In this document: in pieces, positions 21,353-33,800 of the stretch
How the letters are laid out: every line of letters starts with the position of its first letter
Position numbering within the stretch: the first letter of the stretch is position 1
NCBI GenBank assembly: GCA_020881915.1
Contig: JAJFPB010000003.1
Location: 1,550,001 to 1,614,000 of the forward strand
Reading direction: 5' to 3'
DNA from: Paramyrothecium sp. XJ0827
Taxonomy: Eukaryota; Ascomycota; Sordariomycetes; Hypocreales; Stachybotryaceae
DNA length: 64,000 nt
The notes under the pieces: generated by a model
What the model was told of the DNA's origin: nothing
What the model saw: the letters and a program-made list of their open reading frames with translations, nothing else
The model's database searches: none
Made by a program: the position numbers and the translations under genes

Positions 21353-22364
21353 ATGCGCCCCAGCTCGGCCTGGCCCGCCATCACGGCCACCTTCGATTAC
21401 CTCCACCGGCCCATCGGCGAGACCGCCGCTCTGTCGCCCGCCGCGGACGCCCTCGCGGAGCCTCTCAACCACGTCAACGCCGTGGCTACTATCAAGGTCG
21501 TAACCGGGTCCACTTCTGAACATGCCTGGGACTTGAGGCTTAGTATTATAAACGATTGGCCTGCCGCAGAAAACAGCACATCTCTGGACGGCCTGGAGAC
21601 AGACCTCGACGTCACGCAGTTGACGGTGCTGTCCCTCCTTCGGGGCGAGGCAGCAGAGTCCGACATCGACACGTGCTTCGTCATCTTTGAGGCCCACCCA
21701 TGGCCCTCGGATGAACACGGAGGGAAAGTCGGCGGCGGAGAGTGCGGCTTGAATCACGGCGCGTGTGCCCAGGACATTGAATCACTAGCTCTTTCCAGCG
21801 GCCGTTGCGGTTTCAGCTTACCTCGGAGCTGCATGGCTTTCAGCAAATCGTACGACCAGTTCGAAATAGGTATGTCATTTCGGCCACAACCCGCGCCATG
21901 TTGGCGGTTCATGCACCCCGGTGCTGGTGGGGTTTTTTTCGCAATGATAAAGAGCGCTGACCATTTCGAAAGACATCGAGGCAGGGAACAATGCTCACCT
22001 CCTAGCCGTCGAGAGCAGGCCGGCAAGGAAAGCTTCGGAAGAAGCAATCATAGCAGCCAACATCGCCTTGGATCGTCAGTTCCTCGTGGTGAATTACAAC
22101 TACAAGACCAATCCCAACACACCAGACCAACGGCTCGTACAGAGTCACTGCCTGAGGCCGCGGCCCGTTGTGGAGGATCTCAAGTATCTCACAAAGCAAG
22201 AGAGCGACCACCGCCGTCGTGACCAGGAGGGGAACGGCAAGCCGATCGTGGTGCAGGACGTCAAGACTTCAGACGACGATGGAAAGGCCGCCGCCGACAC
22301 GGCTAAGGTTAGCATGTTGGTCGCCGCGGCGGCAGTCGTAACGGCCATGCTGTTGGCATTTTGA
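21353..22364 (+). CDS. Hypothetical protein with C-terminal membrane anchor
   Basis: Two exons (21353-21869 and 21973-22364) joined across a 103-nt intron (GTATGT...GAAAG, with a GCTGAC branch site) give 302 aa. I do not recognise a domain. The N-terminal half has no signal peptide. A cysteine-containing stretch (five Cys between residues about 110 and 165) precedes the splice site. After it comes a charged helical region (ESRPARKASEEAIIAANIALD), then a very polar linker. The last 18 residues (VSMLVAAAAVVTAMLLAF) are a single hydrophobic segment at the very C-terminus. That arrangement fits a tail-anchored protein facing the cytosol, or less likely a GPI-type signal without a leader. The gene is convergent with the Zn2Cys6 regulator, 233 bp away. 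A further small intron in exon 1 cannot be excluded. Confidence 0.65.
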
Positions 22365-22597
22365 TTGTTTGGTCTTTGTCTTTTGTCTTTTGAGCGAGCG
22401 AGCATTTGATTTTTTTAACGATACGAAGATACCACATGAACGGCTTCATCAAGTTACCCAAAACAACTATGCAGTGTTTTACAATGTAAAAAGATTCATA
22501 TAACCTCCCGTGCCTCATAATTTTACCGTTTCCTGCTATATAAAGGTAAAAGAAAAATCCTTCGAATGACTCAAGTCCAGAAATGACTTTTGATGGC

Positions 22598-24918
22598 CTA
22601 CAGTACACCATCCATCGTCGAGGGAATCGCAATGGGTGACTGAGCAAAGCCGGACCAGCCCTGGTCTGCAACATCGTCCCAGGACCAGGAGCCAAGCCAG
22701 TCCATAGGCAGCTCCGTCCCACTCTCAAAGTCCATGACTTCATCCCCGTTCTCCTGAAAGGGGACACCCTCGTTTTCCGCCACGCCCTTCAGCAGCTGAA
22801 AGCAGACCCTCGCGGACTCCGTCGTCCGCTGGAGGATCATGTCGTCCGTCTCATCGGGCCCTAGCCCCAGCTCCAGGGCCTCAGCATGGCCAAGACAGCT
22901 GGCGAGGAAGCAATTGCCCTTCATGTTCGTTTCTCCGGATCGTAACCGTGCGAGGAACCACTCAGTGGCTGCCTCCATGCTGGCTCGGAGATTGGAGTTT
23001 TCGGTGGCGGACAGGTAGCCCAGGCTATGCGACTCTTCTCCTTTCTGGTGCATGAGCTCGAGGGCAATCGCGATCATGGCTTGCATTCGGATGTGGCGGA
23101 AAAGACCCGAGGCGTTGACGGTCAGACGATTCGTATCTGTTTGGCCCGGCCCGGCGCCAGGCTGGCTGAGGCGCGACAAGTTTGATATGTCCATGATCTT
23201 GAGGGAGCTCTCCACGCACATCTTCCGCGAGAAGTAAAACTTGGGATCCTTGAATGACCTCGTGATGATTGGCTGATGCAGTGCGTGGAAGCCGCGGTAG
23301 GCCAAGATTTCAACCATTGAAGTGTGAAATGTGGTGACGCGGGTGCTGCTGATCGCGAGGTCCTTCTGCAGGAAGATATTCAGATTACGTGACAAAGCGC
23401 GGCAAGCCTTGGTCAGTTCTGAGTTCAGACGTAATGTTTCATTATATGAGCTAGTTGTTCGAAACTCGTTGACCTGCTTCAACAGGTTCATGCGTAGCTG
23501 AAGGGATTTGAGGAGTTCGAGCTGAACCGAGATACCCGTGGGCTGGACCTTGTTTTTCCTTGTCCTAGTCTGGCCGTCTGGCTCGTCGGTGAGCTCCTCG
23601 TCATCCAGGTCTGCCGGCAAAGCAGTGTCGTAGTCTGAGCTCGACAACAGTGTAGAGCCGCCGGCATCAAACGATGATTGTAGGTTGAGCTCGAGGATTG
23701 TCGCCCACAGTCTTCGCCGCATCTCCGCGCGGTAGACTGTCATCTGCGTAAGGTACTTCGGGTCGCGGTGGTAGCCCATTGCCATGGCTGTCCTGACCAG
23801 GCTTCCAGCAAACGACCAAATCAAATCATGAGACACAGAAGAGGTTGCACGAGCTAAACACAGCAGGCACCGGATCTGAATACCAGTCATGGTCATGCGG
23901 GCTTTTTCAGGGGGCAGAATCAGCCAGAGCTGTGCTTCGTGGACCCATACGACTGCCAAAGACCTTAAACTGAAAGTGTCGTCATAAAGCACGCAGCCAA
24001 GAGCCATGACAAGCTGGAGCTGGATGACAAACGAATCGCTGGCGGCCTCGGGGTTCTGCCAGTAACGCTCATACTCGGCCCTGAACGTTGGCACATGGAG
24101 GATTCGAATCGTTCCTTCGAACGTGCGGAGGTAAATCTCCACCAGCTGATCAGCCAGCTCCCGACGCGGGATTTGCTTGCCGATGTTGATGGATGACAGA
24201 GGTTTGAAGCGATTCTCTTTGATGCGGCGTCCGAGCCTCTTGCAGTTCACCAACAGTTCGCAGAGCTCATTCTTCTCTGCAGCCGAACGTTGAAACATTT
24301 TTATTTGCTCGGGAAACTGCATGAGAGTCAGCTATTGAGTCGAGCATGCAGCAGGGATTTGAAAGCAGTTCGTACCAAGTCGATGGCACTCAGCCAGTGG
24401 CTTTGTCCAAAGTATCGGGTTTTGGAGATAGTGCCCTTGTTTCCCTTGACAGGAATCGGAGACTCTTCAAAGTGGGATAGAATCTCTCCGTCGGCAGGTC
24501 TCTGGCTAATCTCCGTACTGGCCAGCTTCTCCTCTAGCTGCTTCACCCGGGCGAGGAGAGCATCCACATTGGAGGACTGCGACTGGGAAGCAGATCCGGC
24601 ACGGCTGCTGGGTCCACTCGAGATAGACGCGGTGACGGCAACGGGAAACGGAGACGACTTGATAAACTCTGCCTGACGGTAAACGTCGTCTTGGATGTCC
24701 TCTGGTGTAGGAGGCTTCGGATCTCCAGCAGTGGGTATGTTGCTGTTGGAGGAACTCTTGGGAACATGTGATGGTGCGTACGTGCAGAGGAATACCCGGG
24801 ACTTGGCGCAGGGTCCGCAGGGCAGCGCGCGATCGCACCGGATTTTCCGGCTCCTGCATGGCTCGCAAGCCAGCGGCGGCCGGCGACGCTTCTTGACTGG
24901 CCGCTCCGGGGGGTTCAT
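22598..24918 (-). CDS. Zn2Cys6 fungal transcription factor (long type)
   Basis: Two exons (24918-24376 and 24316-22598; 59-nt GT-AG intron with the branch AGCTGACTC) give 753 aa. The zinc cluster is at the N-terminus: Cys18-x2-Cys21-x6-Cys28-x5-Cys34-x2-Cys37-x7-Cys45, preceded by the basic patch VKKRRR. A Ser/Pro linker follows. A short leucine-type coiled coil (NVDALLARVKQLEEKL, about 118-133) is the usual dimerisation element. The middle homology region (ILHVPTFRAEYERYW, then MTMTGIQIRCLLCLARAT and RRLWATILELNLQSSFDAGG) identifies the fungal_trans domain. The C-terminus is acidic and Trp-rich (PMDWLGSWSWDD), a likely activation segment. It is divergent from an MCT-type transporter 757 bp away, a common regulator-target arrangement. 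The effector is unknown. Confidence 0.93.
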
Positions 24919-25675
24919 GATGGGGCGGGCTTGGCAACGGTGCTCAACTTGCAGGGGCAGCTAACCACAAGACCGAGAAGTAGCGGCAATCGGCTTTTTG
25001 AGGGAAATCAACGCAATGACGACTGCCGAGCTATTCAATGGTATTTGGCACATCCAAGTTCATCGAGAGCGGCATGAGTGAGGGCTGGTGTTTGTCAATG
25101 ACCGGAGTGTAGCTGGCGGCGTATCCGGAAATGCCGGCCTTTTCAATAAGCCGAGGAATGTGGTGTTTTGATTGGCTACTTCGGGCAATTCACCGGACAA
25201 TCAACATGCATGTAAAGTCAATTGGCGTCCTTCTGTTCGCTCCATGTGCTCGCGGAGGGTATTGCGAGTAGATTTTAATAAATCTTTATGAGCTTGAGTA
25301 AGTTAATGCTAATAAATGAAGCGTTATGTCATTCTTTTTGTTCCCCCAAGGCCGAGCTGCCGTTTATGGAGCCAACAAGAAAGCAGGGATCGACTCGAGC
25401 CCCAGCCGTTGAAACCCGGCCGGCGATCTTCATTCATTACCGTAGTTTCCACGGACTCGGCGCCCGGACTCGGGCTTGCTGCTGGCGGCGGTACCAATCT
25501 GGCCGGACGCGGCTTTGCAGACCACTTCTCTCGGGGTAAAAATGGGCACATTGCGGGAAAGCAGTCTGGGTTTAAGCGAAGCGCGTGTATAAAAATGTAG
25601 AATCATTCTCCATCGGTAGTTGAGCATGAGTTCCCATAACCTCGCAGTCCTACGACACCCGATCCATCAGCCCTC
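24919..25675. promoter_or_regulatory. Shared divergent promoter region (regulator / transporter)
   Basis: 757 bp between the start codons of a Zn2Cys6 regulator (leftward) and an MCT-like transporter (rightward). Several CGG triplets are visible in 25400-25520 (for example CCGGCCGGCG and GGCGGCGGTACC). These are candidate zinc-cluster sites, but triplets of this kind are frequent in GC-rich DNA. An AT-rich block with TTTAATAAATC lies near 25270. Confidence 0.4.
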
Positions 25676-27035
25676 ATGTCAGATCTCGAGAAACTCACTC
25701 CCACGGGGGTCGCTTTGCCTGACCCAGCAGTCGCCCCCAAGCCAGATGCCTCGGATAGTCCCGAGCAGGAGTATGGCGCCCCTCCGGACGGTGGCTTGCG
25801 GGCCTGGCTCGTCGCGGCGGGCGCCGCTGCGGCCTTCTTCTCGACGACCGGGTACAACAGCAGCTTCGGTGTCTTCGCCGCCCACTACATCTTCAACCAG
25901 ATGCCGGATCGCAGCACGGACGACATTACCTGGATTGGGTCCGTCCAGGCCCTGCTCACGACCGGCTCTGGTCTCGTCGCCGGCCCCCTGATCGATAGAT
26001 ACGGCGGATGGGTGAGTCGATGCTGTTACAAACACTACTCATGCCGCCTGACTGACTCTTTCCGGCGTGACATAGATCATATATCCAGCCGCAGTCTTGT
26101 ATGTCTTTGGCATCATGATGACAAGCATCTGCAAAGAGTACTGGCAGTTCATGCTCGCCCAGGGCATCGTCAGTGGCCTGGGCGCTGGCTTCGTCGCCAC
26201 CTCTGCCATGGTGCCCGTCGGACAGTGGTTCGATAAGAAGCGCGGTGCGGCCATGGGCCTCGCCGTGTCCGGATCGTCCATCGGCGCCGTCGTCTTTCCC
26301 ATTCTCGTGTCCAACCTGCTGACAACCACTGACGTCGGGTTTGGCTGGTCTGTCCGCATCACCGGCTTTCTTCTCGTGCCGTTCCTCACGTTCGCGGCGC
26401 TGACGGTCAAGCCACGGCTGCCTCCGCGCAAGACGGCGTTCTTCCTGTGGGACTCGTTCAAGAACCCCATGTACGACCTACTCATCGCGGCAACGTTCTT
26501 CGCCATGATAGGCATGTTCGTGCCCATGTTCCTGCTGCCAACGTACGCCATCACCAAGGGCATGGACGAGACGTTGGCTGGATACCTCCTTGCCATGTTG
26601 AACGGTGCCTCGTTCTTTGGCCGCATCATTCCCGGCATCTTTGGAGACAAGGTCGGCCGCATAAACGTCTTTGCCGCGGCCGGTGTCTCCACGGGCATCA
26701 TTGTTCTCTGCTGGCCGCTTGCCGAGTCGAACACCGAGATTGTGGTACTCGCCGTCTTCTTTGGCTTCTGCTCCGGGTCCATCATTTCTAGCGCGTCGGT
26801 GTCCGTTATCGAGTGTGTCGATGACCCCAAGAACCTAGGCACGTACATGGGCGTCGCCATGTCTATCGCGTCGCTCTCTGTGCTCATGGGCCCTCCGGTT
26901 AGCGGGGCCCTGATCGACAAGTACGGTGGCTTTCATCAGGTCTCATGGTTCTGTGGTATTTTGACTCTTGTGGGCGCTGTCTTAGCCGCGCTTGCCAAGA
27001 TACCATCAGATGTTGGATTGTTGGGGAAGAAGTAG
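25676..27035 (+). CDS. MFS transporter, monocarboxylate porter (MCT) type
   Basis: Two exons (25676-26011 and 26076-27035) around a 64-nt intron (GTGAGT...CATAG, with CTGACTGAC near the branch) encode 431 aa. After a 35-residue polar N-terminus comes the family signature PPDGGLRAWLVAAGA, then GYNSSFGVFAAHY, the loop motif GPLIDRYGGW split by the intron, and GQWFDKKRGAAMGLAVSGSSIG, all characteristic of fungal MCT-like (SLC16-related) proteins. Twelve hydrophobic segments are expected. The product should sit in the plasma or vacuolar membrane. Substrates in the fungal family include monocarboxylates and riboflavin, and many are unknown. The divergent Zn2Cys6 gene may control it. Confidence 0.92.
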
Positions 27036-27637
27036 AAGATTGCTATCTGAAAAGGGCGTTTATATGTAGAAGCCGGAAGCTCGCGGCACCCATCTCAACT
27101 CCCAGTCAAAAATTAACAAAAAAAAAAAGGAGTAAAAATGAATAAGAAAGCATAATAATAAAGGCGTAACCAAGACGGCGTGAACAATTGCTACTCGTCT
27201 TAAGAGAGCAGGATATTCCCGTCAGAAGCAGCATCTGTGCTCGTCTCGCCCTCTCGTCCCATGGCATTACACAATTGTCACAGAAGGGGCATGGGTCAGG
27301 TACACCTTTTACACAATCATGATCTGCATCTGGATTATTAAAATGCGGAATTACTGTATTGCAGGCGTGGGAGAAAAAGTAAACCAATGTACAAGCCGGA
27401 AACCATCTCCCAACCATATAACGCAGCATTAATCACGACAGATTGTACACGGGCATCCCTGCCTTGTCATCCTCCACGGGTAGGCTAACGGTCCAAGTCG
27501 GCTTTTCGCATGCCCTACGTCACACTCTTTTGCGCGCCCAAGCCAGCTGAGTTTCTTTCTATAAATATGTTTCTCTGCCGCCGATGCCCTCGCCTCTTCC
27601 CGACGTCTTCATGCACTCCTTGTCCTCCACGGCGGAC
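27036..27637. other. Convergent intergenic region
   Basis: About 600 bp between the 3' ends of the MCT-type gene and the PDH E2 gene. An A-rich run at 27118-27128 and AATAATAAAGG near 27153 fit 3' processing. No gene is supported. Confidence 0.5.
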
Positions 27638-29090
27638 TTAGAGAATGAGCTCGAGGGGGTTCTCGAGAACCTTCTTCAGCTCGCGGATCCACTCGGCGCC
27701 GACGGCACCATCAACGACCTTGTGGTCGAAGCTGGCAGTCAGCCTGATCTGCTCATCCCACTCGACACCGGTGGTGCCATCCTCGTTCTCCACGGGGACG
27801 GCGACCTTCTTGGTGGTACCGACAGCCAGGATGGCGGCCTGGGGAGGGTTGATGATGGCGCTGAACTGGTCCACGGCAGCGTTCATGCCCATGTTGGAGA
27901 TGGAGATGGTGCCGCCCTGGTACTCCTCGGGCTTGAGCTTGTTGTCGCGGGCCTTCTTGGCCAGCTCCTTGACGTTGTTGGAGATGGACTCGAGACCGCG
28001 GGAGTCGACACCGGTGACGATGGGGGTGATGAGGCCGGTGGGGGTGGAGACGGCAACAGAGACGTCGACCGTGTTGAACTGGCGGATGGCACCCTCACGC
28101 CAGCTGGAGTTGACGGCAGGGACCTTCTTGCTGGCGACAGCGATGGCCTTGATGAGGAAATCGTTGACGGAAAGCTTGTACTTGCCCTCGGAGGAGCTGT
28201 TCAGGGCCTGGCGCAGCTTCAGGAGCTTGCTGACGGAGACAGAGCTGGTGACGAAGAAGTGGGGGTTGTTCTGGACCGACTCCTTGAGGCGGGAGGCAAT
28301 GGCCTTGCGCATACCGCTGAGGGGAATGTCCTCGAAGGTGGCGCCGGGGGCAGCAACGGCGGGGCTGCTGACCAGCTTCTTGACATCCTCCTCGGTGATC
28401 TTACCGCCCTTGCCGGAGCCCTTGACGCCCTCCAGGCTGATGCCGTTCTCGCGAGCCAGACGCTTGGCGGCGGGCACGGCGTTGGGCTCACGGTCGAGCG
28501 CGGTCTCCAGCTTACCCTGAGAAGACGAGGTCTCCTCGGGTTCGGGAGCGGGAGTAGGGGCGGGAGCAGGGGAGGAAGACTCGCTCTTCTCCTCCTTCTT
28601 AGGAGCAGGAGCGGGAGCGTTTCCACCGGCATCCTCGAGAGAGAACTTCTCGAAGGCTGACAGGTCAGTGCCCTCCTCGACGAGAACGGCAATGGGCTGT
28701 GAGACAAGGGAAGTTAGTGTCGAGGACAAGAAAGATGCTGGGGATGAAAGATTGGACGTTGGGGGGACATACGCTGCCGACAGGGACGTCCTTCTCGCCA
28801 GCATCCTTCAGGATCTTGGCAATGATACCCTCCTCCTGGAACTCGAAGTCCATCTGAGCCTTATCCGTCTCGATCTCGACCAGGACCTCGCCGGGGGCGA
28901 TGGAGTCGCCGATCTTCTTCTGCCAGGTACCGATGTTTCCGGCCTGCATGGTGGGAGACAGGGCGGGCATCTTGATGACCTGGTGGTCGGGGAAGGAGGC
29001 ATAGTAGCGGACTACGTGGGCGTTGAAGCCGGTGCGCAGGACGCTGCGGGTTGGGGCGATGAGACGCCTCCGAAGTGCGGCGCTGAGCAT
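27638..29090 (-). CDS. LAT1: Dihydrolipoyllysine acetyltransferase, E2 of pyruvate dehydrogenase
   Basis: Two exons (29090-28773 and 28696-27638; 76-nt intron, GTATGT...CACAG) give 458 aa, the usual length of fungal E2p. It starts with an Arg-rich mitochondrial presequence (residues 1-30). The lipoyl domain (about 35-110) carries Lys77 in the EIETDKAQM loop, the lipoylation site. An Ala/Pro/Glu-rich hinge follows, then the peripheral subunit-binding domain (about 180-212, [12 protein letters not shown]...[11 protein letters not shown]). The catalytic domain ends with the active-site motif DHKVVDGA (His431, Asp435). The enzyme transfers acetyl groups from the lipoyl arm to CoA in the mitochondrial matrix and forms the core that binds E1 and E3. 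All key residues are present. Codon use is strongly GC-biased, as expected for a highly expressed gene. Confidence 0.97.
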
Positions 29091-30870
29091 CTTGGGCGGG
29101 TTGGCTCCGTTCGGCGGGACGGTCGTGAGGATGGGAGAGGAGAGGAAAAGTCGCCAGAAACGACAGCCGGCCGTGGTCTGGTCTATCGAAGCCGATTGAG
29201 GCGAGGAAAAGGGGAGAGAAGGCGGGCGTGAGGGCCAGAAGTTGTCGCGCGGGAATTATCAGGGGATGCAGGCTTGGAGAGAGACAAGAGAAATTCTTGG
29301 GGTGGAATTGTCCCGAGTTTTCGCGTTGAGCTCCGTCGCTTGCTGGAGCTTTGGGCCCTAAACCGCTTTGGGAATGATTTCAATTCAATTGGGGCAGCGT
29401 TGGCCAGAACACCGGTACGTACCCGACTTTGTTCGCCTGCCTTTAACCTCCGACCCTCGAATTTTCGGCGCAAACGACGCTGGGGCCTTTCCGGTCCCGA
29501 AGTACCGTGCCATGTCTGCCTACCCGGGACCTTTTTGTTCATGCAGGCAGACAGTGAGCCGCCGCCCTCTGCTTGACACATTGCAGTGGGATGAGTGCTT
29601 TTCACAAGGTAAGTCCTGGCGGAAGAATTGGTTCAGAATGCCAGTGTACTTGCAATGACAATTGGGGTGAGCATGGGAAGACGTCTATGGATGAATTGCA
29701 TTTTGTAGATTTTGGGACGAATTAATGCAGGCATCAAACTCAGCAGCTTGAGAAACATTTAAACCGCGACAGAAACAGCCAGACAATGTTCTGAGCTGCA
29801 ATTGAAAAACAGGATGAAATATGGAGACGATTGACAAGGCCACTTTATGTCGCCAAGCGCTTCATTGGCTTCTCAACACAAGTCAACGCATCTACTCCAC
29901 ATCCTTCTGGGTGAATCAGACCGGTTGGTCGTCAAGTTAAGACAAGCAGTCATAAAACGTAGGGCCTCCCGAGTTTCTGCCATGAGTCGCCTAAAACGCA
30001 AAAGAAACAAACAGCTCAAGGCCATGCTTGCCCCACCTGCCGCCAAGCACGACCAGATGCTCCGCTCCAGAGCGTGATATACTGCTGTCCTGTAAGACCC
30101 TCCAGGATTTACGGTATTGCAGCAGGGTACTTCTCTCTTCAGGTCCTCGTGCTGTCCTGTGCTTAATAAGGTGCTGCATGTCCCTGCAACTTGAAGCTGC
30201 AGCACAAAAATGGATCAAAGTGGCATGGCAGATTGCGATACCCCTACCGACTGGAACTCTGCTTACCTAAGGGGTCCAAGGCAGGGTGGGCTATTCTGGA
30301 GGACGAACCACTAAGGGGCCGCCCAAGTACCGTTTCCTGGTGCACACCCTGATGGAGGTACAAGGCTCGCATGTATCTCGCACTAGTGCTGAGGTGGGAC
30401 CCGTGGCCCTGGGAGACGCCAGCTGCGCCCGAACTTTAGGGGCCGGGGTTCCGTCACCTGAAATTTGGGGAGACGTACCTCGTACGCAACAAATTGTCAT
30501 TATCTAACCTGAGGTATCGCCATAAGCTTGCTCCTTCGAGTGCCGTCTCCTTTCCGACCTGTAGCCCTCGACCCTCCCCGAGCTCCGGCAATCCCCATCC
30601 AGTGGCTTTTGGCCCTCAAACCACCAGAGCCGGCCAAGGAGCAGTCGAATCAAGGCACTCCATAGACTCGAGCCGAAGCTCCGCATCCCTATCCACTGTC
30701 CGCAACCCCCTCCGAGGGTCACCGATCGAGCCGTACTTCCCGCCATCAACAGCACCGACGAGCGAGCAGCTGGCGAGAATACGCACTCAATGGTCGTCAC
30801 GGAGCGCAATTACTGACTCTAATCGTGCGTCTTTCCGTCGAATGGCCCCTGGCCGCCCTTGCGCTCCCCT
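29091..30870. other. Divergent intergenic region PDH E2 / SEC7
   Basis: About 1.8 kb. The left part is the PDH E2 promoter. The middle (29600-30480) holds no supported gene. From about 30494 to 30790 a rightward open frame without an ATG encodes Ser-rich sequence ending in SEQLARIRTQW. This resembles the region that precedes the conserved start of filamentous-fungal Sec7 proteins, but it is out of frame with the SEC7 gene that follows (see findings). Confidence 0.5.
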
Positions 30871-33800
30871 ATGAGCTCCTTCAAGTTCGTCACCTCCTCC
30901 TTGGAGGCCATCGCTGCCTCCAAAGAAGCCCAGAGGAACAAGCAGCTGGTCGAGTTGGCCAAGAAGGCGCTCGACGCCATCAAGGAGCAAGACCAGCTAC
31001 CCGACCCCGAAATCGTCTTTGCGCCGTTGCAACTTGCGACCAAGTCCAACAACCCGCAACTTATTACGACTGCCCTTGACTGCATCGGCAAGCTAATATC
31101 GTACTCGTACTTCGCCCCGACCAGGGAGAAGGATGATGCCTCGACCGAGCAAGAGGGCGCCGAGCGCGCTCCTCCCCTGATTGAGCTCGCCATTGACACG
31201 ATATGTGATTGCTTCCAGGGCGACACTACGGCCGTCGAGATTCAGTTGCAGATTGTCAAGTCATTGCTCGCCGCCGTCCTCAACGACAAGATCGTAGTGC
31301 ATGGCGCTGGCCTACTCAAGGCAGTGCGACAAGTCTACAATGTTTTCCTGCTTTCGCGGAGCACCGCGAACCAGCAAGTTGCACAGGGCACGCTGACGCA
31401 AATGGTCGGCACCGTTTTCGAGCGAGTCAAAACCCGCTTGCACATGAAGGAAGCCCGACTTAATCTGGGAGGGCTCAAACAGAGCTCCAGCCGTGTCGAT
31501 GTCGACAACCAGTCCGAGATCGTTAATGGCGCCGAGGAGCGGGACCAGTCACCGGCACCCGCTTCGGAAGACACCGCGGCCGAACCGCCTAATTCTGGCG
31601 CCAAGCTGACCCTCAAAGATCTGGAGCGCCGCAAGAGCTTCGACGATTCCACAATGGGTGATGGACCTACAACTGTCACCCGAATCAAGCAGCCTCGGAG
31701 TGGTTCTGTCTCTGGCCGGTCCACCACAGATCCCCAGCAGGATGATAACGATGCGCTCGACGCGGAGGATGAGGTTTACATCCGGGATGCCTACCTTGTC
31801 TTCCGATCGTTCTGCAATCTGTCCACCAAAGTTCTTCCGCCCGATCAGCTCTACGACATCCGGGGACAATCAATGCGCTCCAAACTAATCTCCCTCCACC
31901 TCATCCATTCTCTTCTGAACAATAACATTGCCGTTTTTACTTCTCCCCTCTGTACCATCAAGAACTCCAAAAGCAATGAGCCAACATCTTTCCTTCAAGC
32001 GGTCAAATTCTATCTTTGTCTTAGCATTACTCGAAATGGTGCCAGTTCCGTTGACAGGATATTTGACGTCTGCTCCGAGATGTTCTGGCTCATGGTCAAG
32101 TACATGCGGTCATCTTTCAAGGTTAGTAGAAGCTGGCCCCCCCTGATCAAGCTGGAACGCTGCTCACACATCTACAGAAAGAAATCGAGGTCATTCTCAA
32201 CGAAATTTACCTTGCTCTCCTATCTCAGAAGAATGCCCCGTTATCTCAAAAACTTCAATTTGTCACCATATTGAATCGGCTATGTGCCGACCCTCGCGCT
32301 TTAGTGGAGATATACCTCAACTACGACTGTGATCAAACAGTTGAAAACATTTACCAAACCATCATCGAGGATCTTTCCAAATTCTCCACTACGCCGGTGA
32401 TGATCACAACAGTCAACGAGCAAGTTTATGAAGAACTTCGTGCTCGTACGGCACCGGCGAGCGAATGGCAGCTCAAGGGTATCCTACCGCCGCCTCTGTC
32501 CGTTGCTCACATTGCGTCCCAACCAGAGTCTGAGCCAGACTACCCGAAGGAGTATGCGATCAAGCGCCTGTCTCTAGAGGCACTGGTGGAGACGCTCAGA
32601 TCATTGGTGAATTGGTCCGCTGCCTCTTTGCGACCAGACAATGAGGCACAAAAGCAAGAGAGCGATAACAAGGCATCTTTGGACGACGTGCGGCCATCAA
32701 TAGACCCTACCATTAGCGACAGCGCCTCTCGAATGGATACTCCTCTGCCGCCTGCCACTCCGGTCGTGGATGATGACCCGGATCAACTCGAAAAAGAAAA
32801 GGCCAAGAAAACCGCTCTCACCAACGCCATCAGGCAATTCAACTTCAAGCCGAAGAAGGGCATCAAGCTTCTCATACAGGATGGCTTCATCAAGAGCGAC
32901 AGCCCGCAGGATATTGCTGAATTCCTCTTGAAGGAGGATAAGTTAGACAAGGCTCAATTGGGCGAATACCTCGGAGAGGGTGAACAGAAGAACATCGATA
33001 TCATGCACGCCTTTGTTGACTCGATGGAGTTTACCAAGAAGCGATTCGTTGATGCACTTCGTTTCTTTCTGCAATCTTTCCGTCTCCCTGGCGAAGCACA
33101 GAAAATTGATCGTTTCATGTTGAAGTTTGCTGAGCGTTATGTCATGGGTAATCCCAACGCTTTTGCCAATGCTGATACTGCGTATGTTTTGGCATACTCC
33201 GTAATTCTTCTCAACACCGATCTACACAGCAGCAAGATTGCGAAGAGGATGAGCAAAGAAGAATTCATCAAGAACAACCGCGGCATTAATGACAATGCTG
33301 ATTTGCCCGACGAGTATCTCCTTGCCATCTATGATGAGATTGCAGGCAACGAGATTGTTCTTACAAGTGAGCGTGAGGCAGCAGCAGCAGCAGGTAACGC
33401 TCCTGCTCAGCCGACAGGCCTCGCAGCGGGCTTGGGCCAAGCTTTCTCCAACGTTGGCCGGGATTTGCAAAGAGAAGCCTACATGCAGCAGTCTGAGGAG
33501 ATTGCTCTTCGTTCCGAGCAACTTTTCAAGAACCTCTTTAAGAACCAAAGGAGAAATGCAACCAAGGCCGGGGAGAGATTCATCCCCGCAACGTCCTTTA
33601 AGCACGTTGGTCCCATGTTCGACGTGACCTGGATGTCGTTCTTCTCCGCACTATCCAGCCAGATGCAGAAGGCACACAACATTGAAGTCAATAAGCTGTG
33701 TCTCGAAGGAATGAAGCTTGCCACCAAGATTGCTTGTTTCTTTGAGCTTTCGACCCCAAGGGAGGCATTCATTTCAGCGCTGAGGAACACAACGAACCTG

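Noticed and set aside
27584..28660. Long rightward frame of 358 aa, Asp/Gly-rich
   Set aside because: Antisense shadow of the GC-rich PDH E2 gene, whose own product is unmistakable.
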